This document shows positions 54,186 through 64,000 of a stretch of DNA of 64,000 nt, in pieces. Origin of the DNA: Theropithecus gelada (taxonomy: Eukaryota; Chordata; Mammalia; Primates; Cercopithecidae); the NCBI RefSeq assembly GCF_003255815.1, contig NC_037673.1:8680331-8744330 (forward strand). Reading direction: 5' to 3'. The translations under genes were made by a program, and so were the position numbers. Positions within the stretch are counted from its first letter, which is position 1. Each line of letters opens with the position of its first letter. Under the pieces are notes generated by a model. The model saw only the letters and a program-made list of their open reading frames with translations, had not been told where the DNA came from and made no database searches.

Positions 54186-56399
54186 GATCATTTCCCCCAA
54201 AGTTGCACAGAGTAGGCTTCGATCTTCCACACCACATGACTCAAGTAGTCCTACACACCTGAAAACACTAGCAAAGAGTGGGGCTGCTCACCAGTAATTA
54301 ATAAACTCATTTAAGAGTGGTGACCTTGCTAGTGCCCTCAGCTACATGAGCACATCTGCTCCACCCCACCCACTTCCTGCCACTCCCTCAGGGTGAACTG
54401 GGTCGGAGAACGTTGGCCTGTCTGTTGGATATGACATGTGAATGTGCATGAGTAAACTCTGAATTTATGGAAGAACAGCATCATGTAGCCATATGTCCTT
54501 GAACACAGTAATACAATCACTGCATGTGTAGGCAGCGGTTCTGAAAACCTTTTTATAAAAGCAGAGATGACATGGGGAAAATGACTGGATTATTGAGGGC
54601 CAGCATGATAGACATTTTAGACATTTTAGTAGGCTTTAAAAATGCCTGTGCCAAGATGTGATCAGCATTTATTAAGAAATGCCCAAATAAATGCTTCTCT
54701 TTTCTTCTTTCTCTTCTCATTCAGTCATATCTTCTTGTCTTTATATAATGGAGGTCACTTGTCAAATCAAGATAATTGGAAGAAGAAACATAAATTAGAC
54801 TATTTCAAAAATGTTACACTTGTTACACTTTCAAAACAATCACTGAGGCTCTTTCTAGGCCCAGGATCATGGGTCTTATCTACGTCCCTAGACTGGTCTT
54901 CCACAATCCAGTGTGATGGCTATCCTCACCCTCATTCTCAAAAAAATTCTCATCTCATGGCTTTTGGTCATCTGACTAAGGCCCCACCACTGGACAGCCA
55001 AGGCTGGATTGGCAGTCAGCTCTGTTGCCTGGAAACTGGTGCTGCCTCTGATCACCAAGGTGGCAATGGACATGACTCTACCCTATGGGAAGAATGAAAT
55101 TCATGCAGCAAGCTTCCAAATACTTCCACATTGGATGGTCATGAATTTCTAGACTTTTGATTCTGTTGTTGGTAGCTCTCCCTTTGGGCTGAAACACAAT
55201 ATGTAAAAACACATTTATATTTATTTTGTTTTCTAAAAAATTATTTTTCCATTACCTTCAAACACCAGATACAGCAAAAGATGCTCTGTATTTATGTTTT
55301 TGTGTGCAATTAAAATATTACCAAATCGTTTTAGGATCATACTGCAAATAAAACTTGTACGCTTCAGTTCCAGCTGACTTAACTCTTTGATATATTTCAC
55401 ACTAGCGGCCCCTCTACCCAGTAAAATACTTTTGGGCATTCCCACCATCCCCACTGTCTGAATTTTGGGATATTTGAAAAACTCTCCCAATTCTAATTTC
55501 TATAAAACTTTTGAAAAAATATGAATCAGTGAAAAATCAAACTCAATGATCAAATGGGAAAAAGCATATCCTAGTATGAAATATGTTTTGTTGGCAGATT
55601 TTCCTTATTCTTGAGTAGCTTGTGCGGCCTGTTAATGACCTTACCCTCCATTTTCTGAAGGGAAGTTCAGAGTATTTCGGAACTTCTGTATTTCTGTTCT
55701 TTTTACCCTTTATGGTTTCCCAACATTATCTCTTTTGGTAAAAGAAAAATACCAGAAAAATATACCAGAAAAAAACAATTACTATAACAAACAAAAAGCT
55801 AGCTGCCAAACTCTTTCCTTCTCTGATCACAAAAGCAGAGAGCCCAAGATAAACAGCAACCTTGACCACTGACCAAAGAAAATCTATTTTTTTTCATAAT
55901 TTTTGAAAAAATTGAAGTACCTCACTGTCTTTATTTCAAGAATACAATCTAGTAATGAGAATATTACCTTAAGTGTACAGAAAGCTGTTCTTCATAAGAG
56001 CTAAGAGTATTTTGTGTTTGAACAATTCCTTCCATCTTCCACGGAAGCCAGGAATGACTTCGCTCTAAGGAGGTGCCCTGTACTCCACAGAACAGAGCAA
56101 CCAAGGATCTAAATTGAGAATCAGTCTTCACACGGGCACTTCTGTTATGGATAATCATAACTTGCCTGTGTTTTACAGACGCTTAATCAATCCCCAAAAT
56201 AGACTTCTGACCAACCTGATTCTACATTTCTCTGCTATGGAAACATATCTGTTTCAGTGTTGACTCCGTTTGAAATCACATTTCCTTTATTCAAATGCTA
56301 TGCAATTAACAAAATGTTCAACATCCCAGTTGCCACAAGGAGTTTTAATAAAGTATCATATATTTAAAGGTTATTTACATCATTAACCAGATTTTATAA
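54186..56399. other. 2.2 kb unassigned sequence
   Basis: A 151-codon frame (54642-55097) has no domain, no homology I recognise, and a low-complexity start. No repeat family recognised. Confidence 0.45.
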
Positions 56400-56645
56400 A
56401 AGCAATAATAGCAATGTCTTATATTTGTTGGGCACTTTCTAGGCAGTCAAGCATTTTTCTTAATGTCATATGGATTAACTCAATAATCATTAAGATAAAT
56501 CTGCATTCTAAGATGTTCTTATTATCCCCATTTTACACATAGGAAACTGAGTCATAGCAAGTGGCAAACAGCCCCCAAATCACCCAAACAGTAAAGGACA
56601 GAGGCGCTATTAAAACTCAGCCCATACCTCCTCTCTGCCATAGGA
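56400..56645 (-). mobile_element. MIR
   Basis: 'tgttgggcactttctaggca', 'ttattatccccattttacac' and 'aggaaactgagtcatagcaa' are clear reversed MIR. Confidence 0.8.
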
Positions 56646-56829
56646 TGTCTTTTTTACTGTTCATTTTATCTTTCTTTTCTTTCAAAAGGCCGTCTGAATT
56701 ATATAAGCTTCAGATACTTTAAAAATGATCTATCCCTGTGAGTATGGGCTAAAAAATGTATGTGTCACAAGTTGAGTCAAAATGACTACAAGTCAATGAA
56801 AAATGTTTCTCCAAATTCAGGATCAGGCC
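56646..56829. other. Unassigned sequence
   Basis: No recognised feature. Confidence 0.45.
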
Positions 56830-57442
56830 TGCCTTAGTCAGTCCAGACTGCTATAACAAATTACCATGGACTTCTTTAGGAGGCCAAGGCTGGCAGATCA
56901 CGAGGTCAGGAGTTCGAGACCAGCGTGACCAACATGGTGAAACGCCGCCTCTACTAAATATACAAAAATTAGCTGGGCTTAGTGGCGTGTGCCTGTAGTC
57001 CCATCTACATGGGAGGTTGAGGCAGGAGAATCACTTGGATCAGGGAGTCAGAGGTTGCAGTGAGCTGAGATCGTGCCATTGCACTCCAGCCTGGTGACAG
57101 AGTGAGACTCTATCTCAAAACAAACAAACAAAAAAACAAAACATAGACTTACACAACATACCATGACTTAAACAGCACTTACTTCTCACAGTTCTGGAGA
57201 GTGGGAAGTCCAAGATCAAGCCCCTGGCAGATTGTCTCTGGCGAGAGCTCACTTCCTGCCTTGTGGAGGGCCACCCTCTCACCGTGTCCTCCCATGGAGC
57301 ACGAGAGAGCTCCTGAGGCCTCTTCTTTAAGGGCTGCACCATCCTGACCTAATCACCCCCCAGGCCTCACCTCTTCATACCATAACCTTGGGGTAAAATT
57401 CAACATGTGAATTTGTGGGAGACATAAGCACTCAGTCCATAA
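56830..57442 (-). mobile_element. MLT1 LTR, split by an Alu
   Basis: 'tccagactgctataacaaat' on the left and 'tctcacagttctggagagtg', 'gtgtcctcccatggagcac' and 'aaattcaacatgtgaatttg' on the right are reversed MLT1, interrupted at 56874-57140. Confidence 0.85.
56874..57140 (+). mobile_element. Alu, 5'-truncated, inside MLT1
   Basis: Starts at Alu position ~30 ('ctttaggaggccaaggc') and ends in a CAAA-type tail. Flanks ccatggactt (56864-56873) and acatagactt (57141-57150) are a degraded target duplication. Confidence 0.9.
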
Positions 57443-58252
57443 CTGAGCCTCTCCAACTGTCACACTTACTTGTGAGTGTGTATTCCCCCGGCCCGCTGGG
57501 CAAATGTGAGCAGCTCATAGACTCAGAATGGAGCCCCTCAAGCTGCTGTTCTTACCTGTGCGAGTGTGTGCACCTGGTGAGCCCTTCTCTCTGTCCCTTG
57601 CCCACTGAGCAACTATCTCTGGAGCACCCTCTAGGTATAGGGCTCTCAGCAGGCCCAAGGAAGGGCAATGAAAGAAAGACAGAGGCTGTCCTTGCCTCCT
57701 CAGGCTTAGGGTATAAAGGACAGGACTTTCATCACAGGACCACACAGGAAATACTGACAGCCTCAAGGCTTGCTGTGAAGGAAAGGTGCCCAGGGCACTG
57801 TAGGGGACCCCCTTTCTCTCTGTTTGGCAACTTTCTCTTCTCTTGAGAAAGTTACTTAATTTCCTGAGCGCAGACTGCCTGATTATCCACGTGTCTGTGT
57901 TTCAGGCTCTCTCTACCACTGTCTCTACCTCTGTCTCTCTACCTGCGTCTCTCTCTCTGTTTTATTCTCTCCATTCCCCTCTCCTTTCTCTTCCCTTTTT
58001 CTCTCCCTCAGGCTGACATTTCAAAGGACTTCAGATGACTTTAAACACTTTAGGGAACAGGTGTTCAGACGGTGGTAGGAAAGTTTTGATTCAGCCTTAA
58101 GCAGCCTTGACTTTGCTGTGTGACTTTACAGATGTCACCAAGCGATCTTCATTCTTACAGAGGACAGTCACGCCTTACTTCGCAACCTACGTGGGCTATT
58201 ACAAGGATTCCATTCCTTAAGAGATAACGTGAGCTTTAAAAGATTTAAAAGT

Positions 58253-58253
<1 letters not shown>
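57443..58253. other. Unassigned sequence with CT-rich stretch
   Basis: 57905-58012 is low-complexity C/T with tctctctacctg-type words. A 143-codon frame (57415-57846) starts in the MLT1 and has no domain. Confidence 0.45.
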
Positions 58254-58301
<48 letters not shown>

Positions 58302-58325
58302 CATCCATCCATCCATCTATCTATC
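58254..58325. repeat. (TCTA)n microsatellite with a (CCAT) block
   Basis: About 12 TCTA units, then four CCAT-type units, then TCTA again. Likely variable in length. Confidence 0.97.
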
Positions 58326-58837
58326 ATTATATATTATAGTTAGTGCTATCAAGGGCACGTGGAAATTTTTAAAATTTTTTCTCCTCAAATAATTAAAAAA
58401 AAAATAAGCTAAATGTTTTACAGAAAATGAATATATACCACAAGAGTGTGGGAGAAGACGTTTCAGAATATGTGATCTTAATTATCTTAAACCATTAAAT
58501 GTGAAACATTCCAAAGACCTAACCCCATCTCAAAGAGCAAACTGTTTAGGAAATTACTGTCAGCTCCAGTGTGACCCCATCACTCTGCCCTGGGCTTCCT
58601 GCGGTGGTGTAACTCTAATCACATTCTGTTATGTTTAATTCTTAGGGTCTCATTTTTTCTAATTATATTGTGAATTTTCTGAAAGCAGGGAATTGAATCC
58701 TTTTCCTATTTGCATTATCACTGCAACTCATGAATTTTAAAATGTTTATGGATTTGAACGGACTGTCTGCCACACCTTGGTACACCCCTATTTAAAAGAG
58801 GTGAGCTTTCCAGCATCTTTTTCCTATATGGCTATTA
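58326..58837. other. Unassigned sequence
   Basis: No recognised feature. Confidence 0.45.
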
Positions 58838-59257
58838 TGTTAGTTTTTAGGGACTGCTGTAACCAAATACTACAGACTGGATGGTTTAACAATAGGCATG
58901 TTTTCACAACTCTGGATGCTGGAAGTCCACAATCTAGATGCCAGCAAATTAGGTTTCTGGTGAGGGGACTCTTACTGGCTTGTAAAATGCCACCTTCTCG
59001 CTCTGTCCTCATGTCATCTTTCTTCAGCACAGGGAGAGAGACGGAGGGGCAAGAAAGAGTGAAAAAGCATGAACAAGCTCTCCTGTGTCTCTTCTTATAA
59101 GGACAGTAATCCTATTGGTTCAGGGTTCCACCCTGATGTTCTCATTTGACCTCAGTTTCTTCCTCTGAGGTCCCATCTCTGAATACAGCCACACTGGGGA
59201 TTAGAGCTTCCACATATGTGTGTAGAGGTTGGGGGCACAAATTTCCAGCCCATAACA
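58838..59257 (-). mobile_element. MLT1-type LTR
   Basis: 'agggactgctgtaaccaaat', 'cacaactctggatgctggaa', 'cttcttataaggacagtaat' and 'atttccagcccataaca' follow reversed MLT1. Confidence 0.75.
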
Positions 59258-60278
59258 GCTAAGGTGGCCAAACCAGATGTAAGTTTATATTTTCAGTTCA
59301 CGTCAAGACTTGCCTGTGTGCCTCCATTTGCACTGCTCCAGGCACTTGGCTGGCACCAATTGGTTTACAAATTTCCCCAGATTTATTCAGGTCAAAAAGC
59401 CACCACTCAGAAGCAGAGCCAGACAAAAACCTCATAATTGCTGAGGGTTGGTCTTGCACCAAGCATTTGGCTTTTTTTTTTTTTCTGTATTATTCTTTCC
59501 TTAAGACAACGTCAGTTCCTCTCCCTGTCTGTAACCACAGATTCACATTTCCCAGGTGTTGCCCTGTGCCATCCCAAGTGACGTCCAGAGCTTCTCCTGG
59601 GAGGTTGAATGGATGGATAATGCCTGGCCTGGCCCCAGCTTAGAGGATGCCTCTCAAGAGCATCAATGCGTGCATGATTATTTTGCAGCCATTCATCTGT
59701 TCCCCGGATTCAAGCTGGGTTTCAGGGAACCTTTTGGTTATCTCCCTTGGTCTTCTCTGACATAAATACCACTGTGCTCTCAGCAGATTTGGTCACCCTA
59801 AAATCTGTCACTTCTGCCTGGTCATTAGAGAAGGAATTGGTACAATCAGTCTTCCTTAACCAGTAACTCTAACTGCTAACCTTTATACTCTATGAGCTGG
59901 TTGTTGAATAAGACAATGCTTCCCTCTCGTAGACTTTGTAAAATAAATAGTTGTTCTTGCCTACCACTCTATCTATGGATTGCATCTTTTGTCTCTTGTG
60001 AGGGAGTTAACAAAAACCTTTCCAATCTAGAAAATATTGCATGTCTAAATAATTCATGTCTCCTGAGCTTCCTTTAGTGACTACTGTGTCAATTTCAAAA
60101 GTTCAGTGGTCTATTCATTTTATAAAACTCAGCACTCACAATTTTTCTATTTTTATTAAATCTCTATTGGCTGAAGATTTACTTGATATTCTTTCTTTGT
60201 TAGTCTCATCTTGTTCCTCCTGATATTTTTAAGATCAAGAAAAACCATATCCACTGGACTCACACTCTTTGGACTATC
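59258..60278. other. 1 kb unassigned sequence
   Basis: No gene or repeat family recognised. Confidence 0.45.
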
Positions 60279-60588
60279 TTTTTGTTGTTGTTGATGTTGT
60301 TTGAGACAAAGTCTCACTCTTGTCTCCCAGGCTGGAGTGCAATGGTGCGATCTCGGCTCACCGCAACCTCTGCCTCCTGGGTTCAAGCGATTCTCTTGCC
60401 TCAGCCTCCTGAGTAGCTGAGATTGCAGGCACCTGCTACTACACCTGGGTAATTTTTGTACTTGTTTTAGCAGAGACGGTATTTCACCGTGTTGGCCAGG
60501 CTGGTCTCGAACTCCTGACCTCAGGTGATCTGCCCACCTCAGCCTCCTAAAGTGCTGGGATGACAGGCATGAGTCACTACGCCTGGTC
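60279..60588 (-). mobile_element. Alu
   Basis: Reversed full-length Alu with a TTG-type tail at 60279-60303. A second, purer T tract (60588-60612) lies against the other end. Two low-complexity frames cross it; neither is a gene. Confidence 0.93.
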
Positions 60589-60612
60589 TTTTTTTTTTTT
60601 TTTTTTTTTTTT

Positions 60613-61404
60613 AACGCATTGCATTTCTCACTGATTTTGCAGTTCTTGAACAAAATTCAGCAAGTGACATCTTTGGATGCCCTTCAACAGGATCTGCAGA
60701 ACAATTACCAGGAATTCCAAGTTTGGCCTTAGTGTTTATTAATAAAATAATGCCTGTACTCTAAATGGACATCTGGTCACCCTAGCACATGGATCTGGAC
60801 ATTCTGCAGACCTGCTCTTGAGCCTGATTACGTCTACAATGATGAGAAACTGTCCTGGGGCCAAATTAAAGAAGTCCCATTGATTTTCTTACCTAAGGAC
60901 ATGAAGTTCACAATTCACTAAAAAACTAAGTACTGTGAGCTACGAAATTGGAAAATATTCATCTGATTTTAGCTGAGCTCAAATTACCTCTCTCTGGCCT
61001 ATGTGTCATGTAAACTTGTCTAGAAGGCAGTAACTTTTGCTTGTAGCTGCCCTTAGGACACATATAGAATGAGGATTATGGAATACCATCCCTTCCTGCA
61101 GTCTCTATCTCTGGTAGAGTTAGCATGGCTGATTCCACATTGTGCTATCACAGCTGGAAAAAATGTAGAAATAGACACATACATGCTGAACCTCTTTAGA
61201 AGGAGTTGCTGTCCATGATGGAAGCCTCCACAGGAGGCAGCTCAGGTTTGTTTGCTAATCAGAGTGAACCGTAATTGTCCCATGGCTTCCCATATGTCCT
61301 GACTTGGCAGCTCTGAGCACAGGTCTCACAAGTCATGAACGGCACAAGTGAACCCTTGTTCAAGCATGATCCTCCCAGGAGTAGTTAATATTCTTGAGAT
61401 AGTA
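60613..61404. other. Unassigned sequence
   Basis: No recognised feature. Confidence 0.45.
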
Positions 61405-61557
61405 TTTCTTCCAAAATTGATTTACAGATTCAAGGCACCCTTTTTCAAAATCTCAGTAATATTCTTGCAAAAATTGACAGGCTGATCAAAAAAGTCACAT
61501 AAAAATGCAAAGACCCAGAATAGACAAAACAACTTTTCAAAATAAAAACAAAATTGA
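61405..61557 (+). mobile_element. Old L1 ORF2, part 1
   Basis: 'gattcaaggcacccttttt' and 'agacccagaatagacaaaac' match ORF2 between RT and the C-terminus. It continues at 62032. Confidence 0.75.
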
Positions 61558-61562
61558 AGGAC

Positions 61563-62026
61563 TGTCTTAGCTTGTTTTCTGTTGCTGTGACAGAATACCT
61601 GAGGCTGGGTAACCTATTTTTAAAATATGTTTATTTAGCTCAAGGTTCTGCAGGCTGAAATGTACAAGAAGCATGCTGCCAGTATCTGCTCAGCTTCTGG
61701 TGGGGGCCACATGGTAGATCAAAACATCTCAAAGAAAGTCAAAGGGGAAGTGGACACATGCAAAGAGATAAAACTAAAGGAGTGTCCTGCTATTGTAACA
61801 ACCCATGCTCCTGAGAGCTAATTCATTTCCATGAGAACTAACAGAGTCTCATTGGAGCGAAAACTCACTCACTACTAAGAGAACACAATCAAATTATTCA
61901 TGAAAGATCTGCTCCCATGACCCAAACACCTCCCACTAGGCTCCACCTCCTGACATGGGTACATTGGAGGTCAAAGTTCAGCATGAGCTTTGATGAGGAA
62001 AAATAAAGCATATCCAAACCACAGCA
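61563..62026 (-). mobile_element. MaLR solo LTR (complete)
   Basis: 464 bp from 'tgtcttagcttgttttctgt' to 'ccaaaccacagca', with exact 5-bp target duplication aggac at 61558-61562 and 62027-62031. It splits the old L1 ORF2. Confidence 0.9.
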
Positions 62027-62031
62027 AGGAC

Positions 62032-62640
62032 TCACATTTTCTGATTTCAAAACTTGCTATGAAGCTATGGTAATCACAACAGCATGGTACTGAGATAAAC
62101 ATATAGATCAATAGAATAGAATTGAGACTCCACAGATAATCCCTCACACTTACAGTCAATTGATCTTTGACAAGGATGTCAAAACAATTCAATGGCAAAA
62201 GAACAATCTTTAAAAAAAATATAGTGCTGGGGAAACTAGATATTCACATACAAAAGAATAAAGCTGAACCTTCATCTCACACCATACGAAAAATCAACTC
62301 ACATGTTATAAAGACTTAAATGTAAGAGCTAAAGCTATAAAACTCTCGGACAAAAGGTGTAAATCTTTATGATCTGGATTAGACAATGGTTTCTGAGACA
62401 TGACACTTAAAGCTCAAGTAACCAAAAAGTTAAATATATTAGACTTTTTGAAAATAATAAAAACTTTTTGTCTTTCAAAGTATAATATCAGTAAAGTGAA
62501 AAACTTCCATATAAGAGAAGAAAGTATTTGCAAACCAATCATGTATCTGACAAAGGCCTGGTATCTAGAATATATAAAGAAGTCTTACCATTCAAAAATA
62601 AAGGAAAATAACACAATTTAAACGTGGGTAAATGATTTGA
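62032..62640 (+). mobile_element. Old L1 ORF2, part 2
   Basis: 'tttcaaaacttgctatgaag', 'atcacaacagcatggtactg' and 'ctgacaaaggcctggtatct' follow ORF2 in order. A 73-codon remnant frame lies at 62400-62621. It continues at 63566. Confidence 0.85.
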
Positions 62641-63370
62641 ATATATATTCCTTTTTTTATTCTTGCTATTTTTTTAAAAATAATTTCAACTTTTATGTTA
62701 AATTTAGAAGCTAAATATGCAGGCTTTTTTGTTTGTTTGTTTGTTTTTGAGATAGACTTTCGCTCTTGTTGCCCAGACTGGAGTGCAATGGCACGATCGG
62801 CATCATCTTGGCTCACTGCAACCTCTGCCTCCCAGGATCAAGCAATTCTCCTGCCTCAGCCTCTCGAGTAGCTGGGATTACAGGCATATACCACCACACC
62901 CAGCCAACTTTGTATTTTTAGTAGAAATGGAGTTTCTCCATGTTGGTCAGGCTGGTCTCCAACTCCAACCTCAGGTGATCCACCTGGCTCAGCCTCCCAA
63001 AGTGCTGGGATTACAGGGCCACCACGCCTGGCCAATATGCAGGCTTTTTACAAGGGTATACTGTTTGGGTTACAATTGATCCCATCATCCAGGGTACTGA
63101 ACATAGAACTCAATGGTTAGTTTGTCAACCTTTGTCCCTTCCCTTTCTCCTCTCTAGTAATCCCCAGTGTCTATAGTTGCTGTCTTTATGTCCATGTAAT
63201 ACCTACTGTTTAACTCCCACTTATAAGTGAGAACATGCAGTATTTTGTTTTCTGTTCCTTTGTTAATTTGCTTAGGATAATGGCCTCCACGATGTCTATG
63301 TTGCTACAAAGTAAAGTATTTTGTTCTTTTTTATGACTGTGTGGTATTCCATGGTGTATATGTACTACAT
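62641..63370 (-). mobile_element. L1 3' end (L1PB/L1MA-like), antisense, split by an Alu
   Basis: The left piece (62641-62729) is the T-rich 3' terminus. The right piece (63050-63370), with 'ctcccacttataagtgagaa', 'ggataatggcctccac' and 'ttccatggtgtatatgt', is the reversed 3' UTR and ORF2 end. Confidence 0.75.
62730..63033 (-). mobile_element. Alu
   Basis: Reversed full-length Alu with exact 16-bp target duplication aatatgcaggcttttt at 62714-62729 and 63034-63049. Confidence 0.95.
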
Positions 63371-63371
63371 T

Positions 63372-63439
63372 TTCTTTCCTTTATAAATTACCTAGTCTCG
63401 GGTATGTCTTTATAGAAGCATGAGAATGGACCAATACAG
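63372..63439 (+). mobile_element. MaLR LTR 3' tail fragment
   Basis: 'ctttataaattacctagtct' and 'ggaccaatacag' are the last ~65 bp of a THE1/MST LTR. Confidence 0.7.
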
Positions 63440-63565
63440 GTGAATTCCCATTTTCCTCCTTGAATTAAAACTCAAAGTTGATATTTATGCACTATCTTGC
63501 TATTTCCAAGTGGTTGAGGCATGCTAAAAGCCTCTAATTTGCCATCTTGCAAAACAAACAAACAA
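63440..63565. other. Unassigned 126 bp after the LTR tail
   Basis: Could be the start of a MaLR internal region; not recognised. Confidence 0.3.
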
Positions 63566-63809
63566 AACAAATAGTTCTCCAAAGACCATAGACAAAATGG
63601 TAAATATACATATAAAAAGATGTTCAATATCATTAGTCATTAGGAAGATGCAAGTCAAAACCATCATAGATACCACTTCAAACCCACTAGGATGACAATA
63701 ATCAATGAAAAACCAGTTTGGGTAAGAATATGAAGAAACTGTCACTCTTATATACTGTAGGTAGCAAATTGAAATGAGGCAGCCACTTTCGAAAACAGTT
63801 TGGCAGTTC
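63566..63809 (+). mobile_element. Old L1 ORF2, part 3
   Basis: 'aaaagatgttcaatatcatt', 'acttcaaacccactaggatg' and 'aaaacagtttggcagttc' continue the ORF2 C-terminal region from 62640. Confidence 0.85.
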
Positions 63810-64000
63810 TTTTTTTTTTTAATTTATTTATTATTATTATTATTATTAATTTATTTATTATTATTATACTTTAAGTTGTAGGGTACATGTGCATAACGTG
63901 CAGGTTTGTTACATATGTATACTTGTGCCATGTTGGTGTGCTGCACCCATCAACTCATCATTTACATCAGGTATAACTCCCAATGCAATCCCTCCCCCCT
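63810..64000 (-). mobile_element. Young L1 3' end, antisense, runs off the window
   Basis: T-tail, then the reversed 3' UTR with ATT-repeat polyadenylation region and the start of the C-rich (G-tract) region at the very end. It shares variants such as 'gcacgttatgcacatgtacc' and 'cctgatgtaaatga' with the full-length L1 at 54-6253. It is inserted in the old L1 ORF2. The rest lies outside. Confidence 0.92.

Noticed and set aside
54642..55097. 151-codon open frame
   Set aside because: No domain and a low-complexity start; no neighbouring exon-like signals.
60156..60653. 165-codon minus-strand frame
   Set aside because: It is a read-through of an Alu and its T tract.

Overview
This is 64 kb of primate intergenic or deep intronic DNA. 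It reads as Old World monkey (Cercopithecidae). The young Alu at 41518-41820 carries 'gagatctggccactgcac', close to the 'gagatccggccactgcac' I remember for Old World monkey AluYR, where human AluY has 'gagatcgcgccactgcac'. The two youngest-looking L1 ends (6020-6240, and 63812-64000 reversed) share 3' UTR variants with each other that the older L1PA copy at 21147 lacks. I find no host protein-coding gene, rRNA, tRNA or CRISPR array. Almost everything recognisable is transposable element, simple repeat or old decayed sequence.

Layout. 1-6845: a full-length L1 (54-6253, + strand, 18-bp target duplication) sits inside an older L1. Its ORF1 is intact (338 codons). Its ORF2 is broken once in the endonuclease region, and its normal stop codon is replaced by an internal A22 tract. 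6905-11705: old antisense L1 with a (TTCC)n expansion and a tandemly repeated 5' UTR. 12092-13416: MER5A, then an old L1 with a 5' inversion. 14991-17880: very old antisense L1 split by two MaLR LTRs. 19069-27800: Alu, purine tracts, several MLT1-type LTRs and two truncated L1PA-type ends; the one at 21147 has an unusual hairpin junction. 28125-41225: mostly old or unique sequence with L2, MIR, five Alus (counted from 27516) and a (CA)n tract. 41518-46960: AluYR-like element, then a long antisense L1. 48695-52765: L1ME/L1M4-type antisense element interrupted by a small complete MaLR provirus (LTR-internal-LTR, 49655-51047) and an Alu. 52766-61400: mostly unique, with MIR, MLT1 (one hosting an Alu) and a (TCTA)n tract. 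61405-64000: one old + strand L1 ORF2 split by a MaLR solo LTR, by an antisense L1/Alu/MaLR patch, and finally by a young antisense L1 that runs off the window.

There are no operons or pathways. The biology is that of retrotransposition: nested insertions with target duplications, 5' truncation, twin-priming inversion, template-switch-like junctions, and internal deletions. The points most worth a second look are the hairpin junction at 21056-21147, the A22 stop loss in L1 ORF2, the retained ~129-bp 5' UTR segment, the extra bases at the L1 5' end, and the near-open frame in the MaLR remnant. Family names come from my memory of consensus sequences; no repeat library was searched, so boundaries of old elements are approximate.
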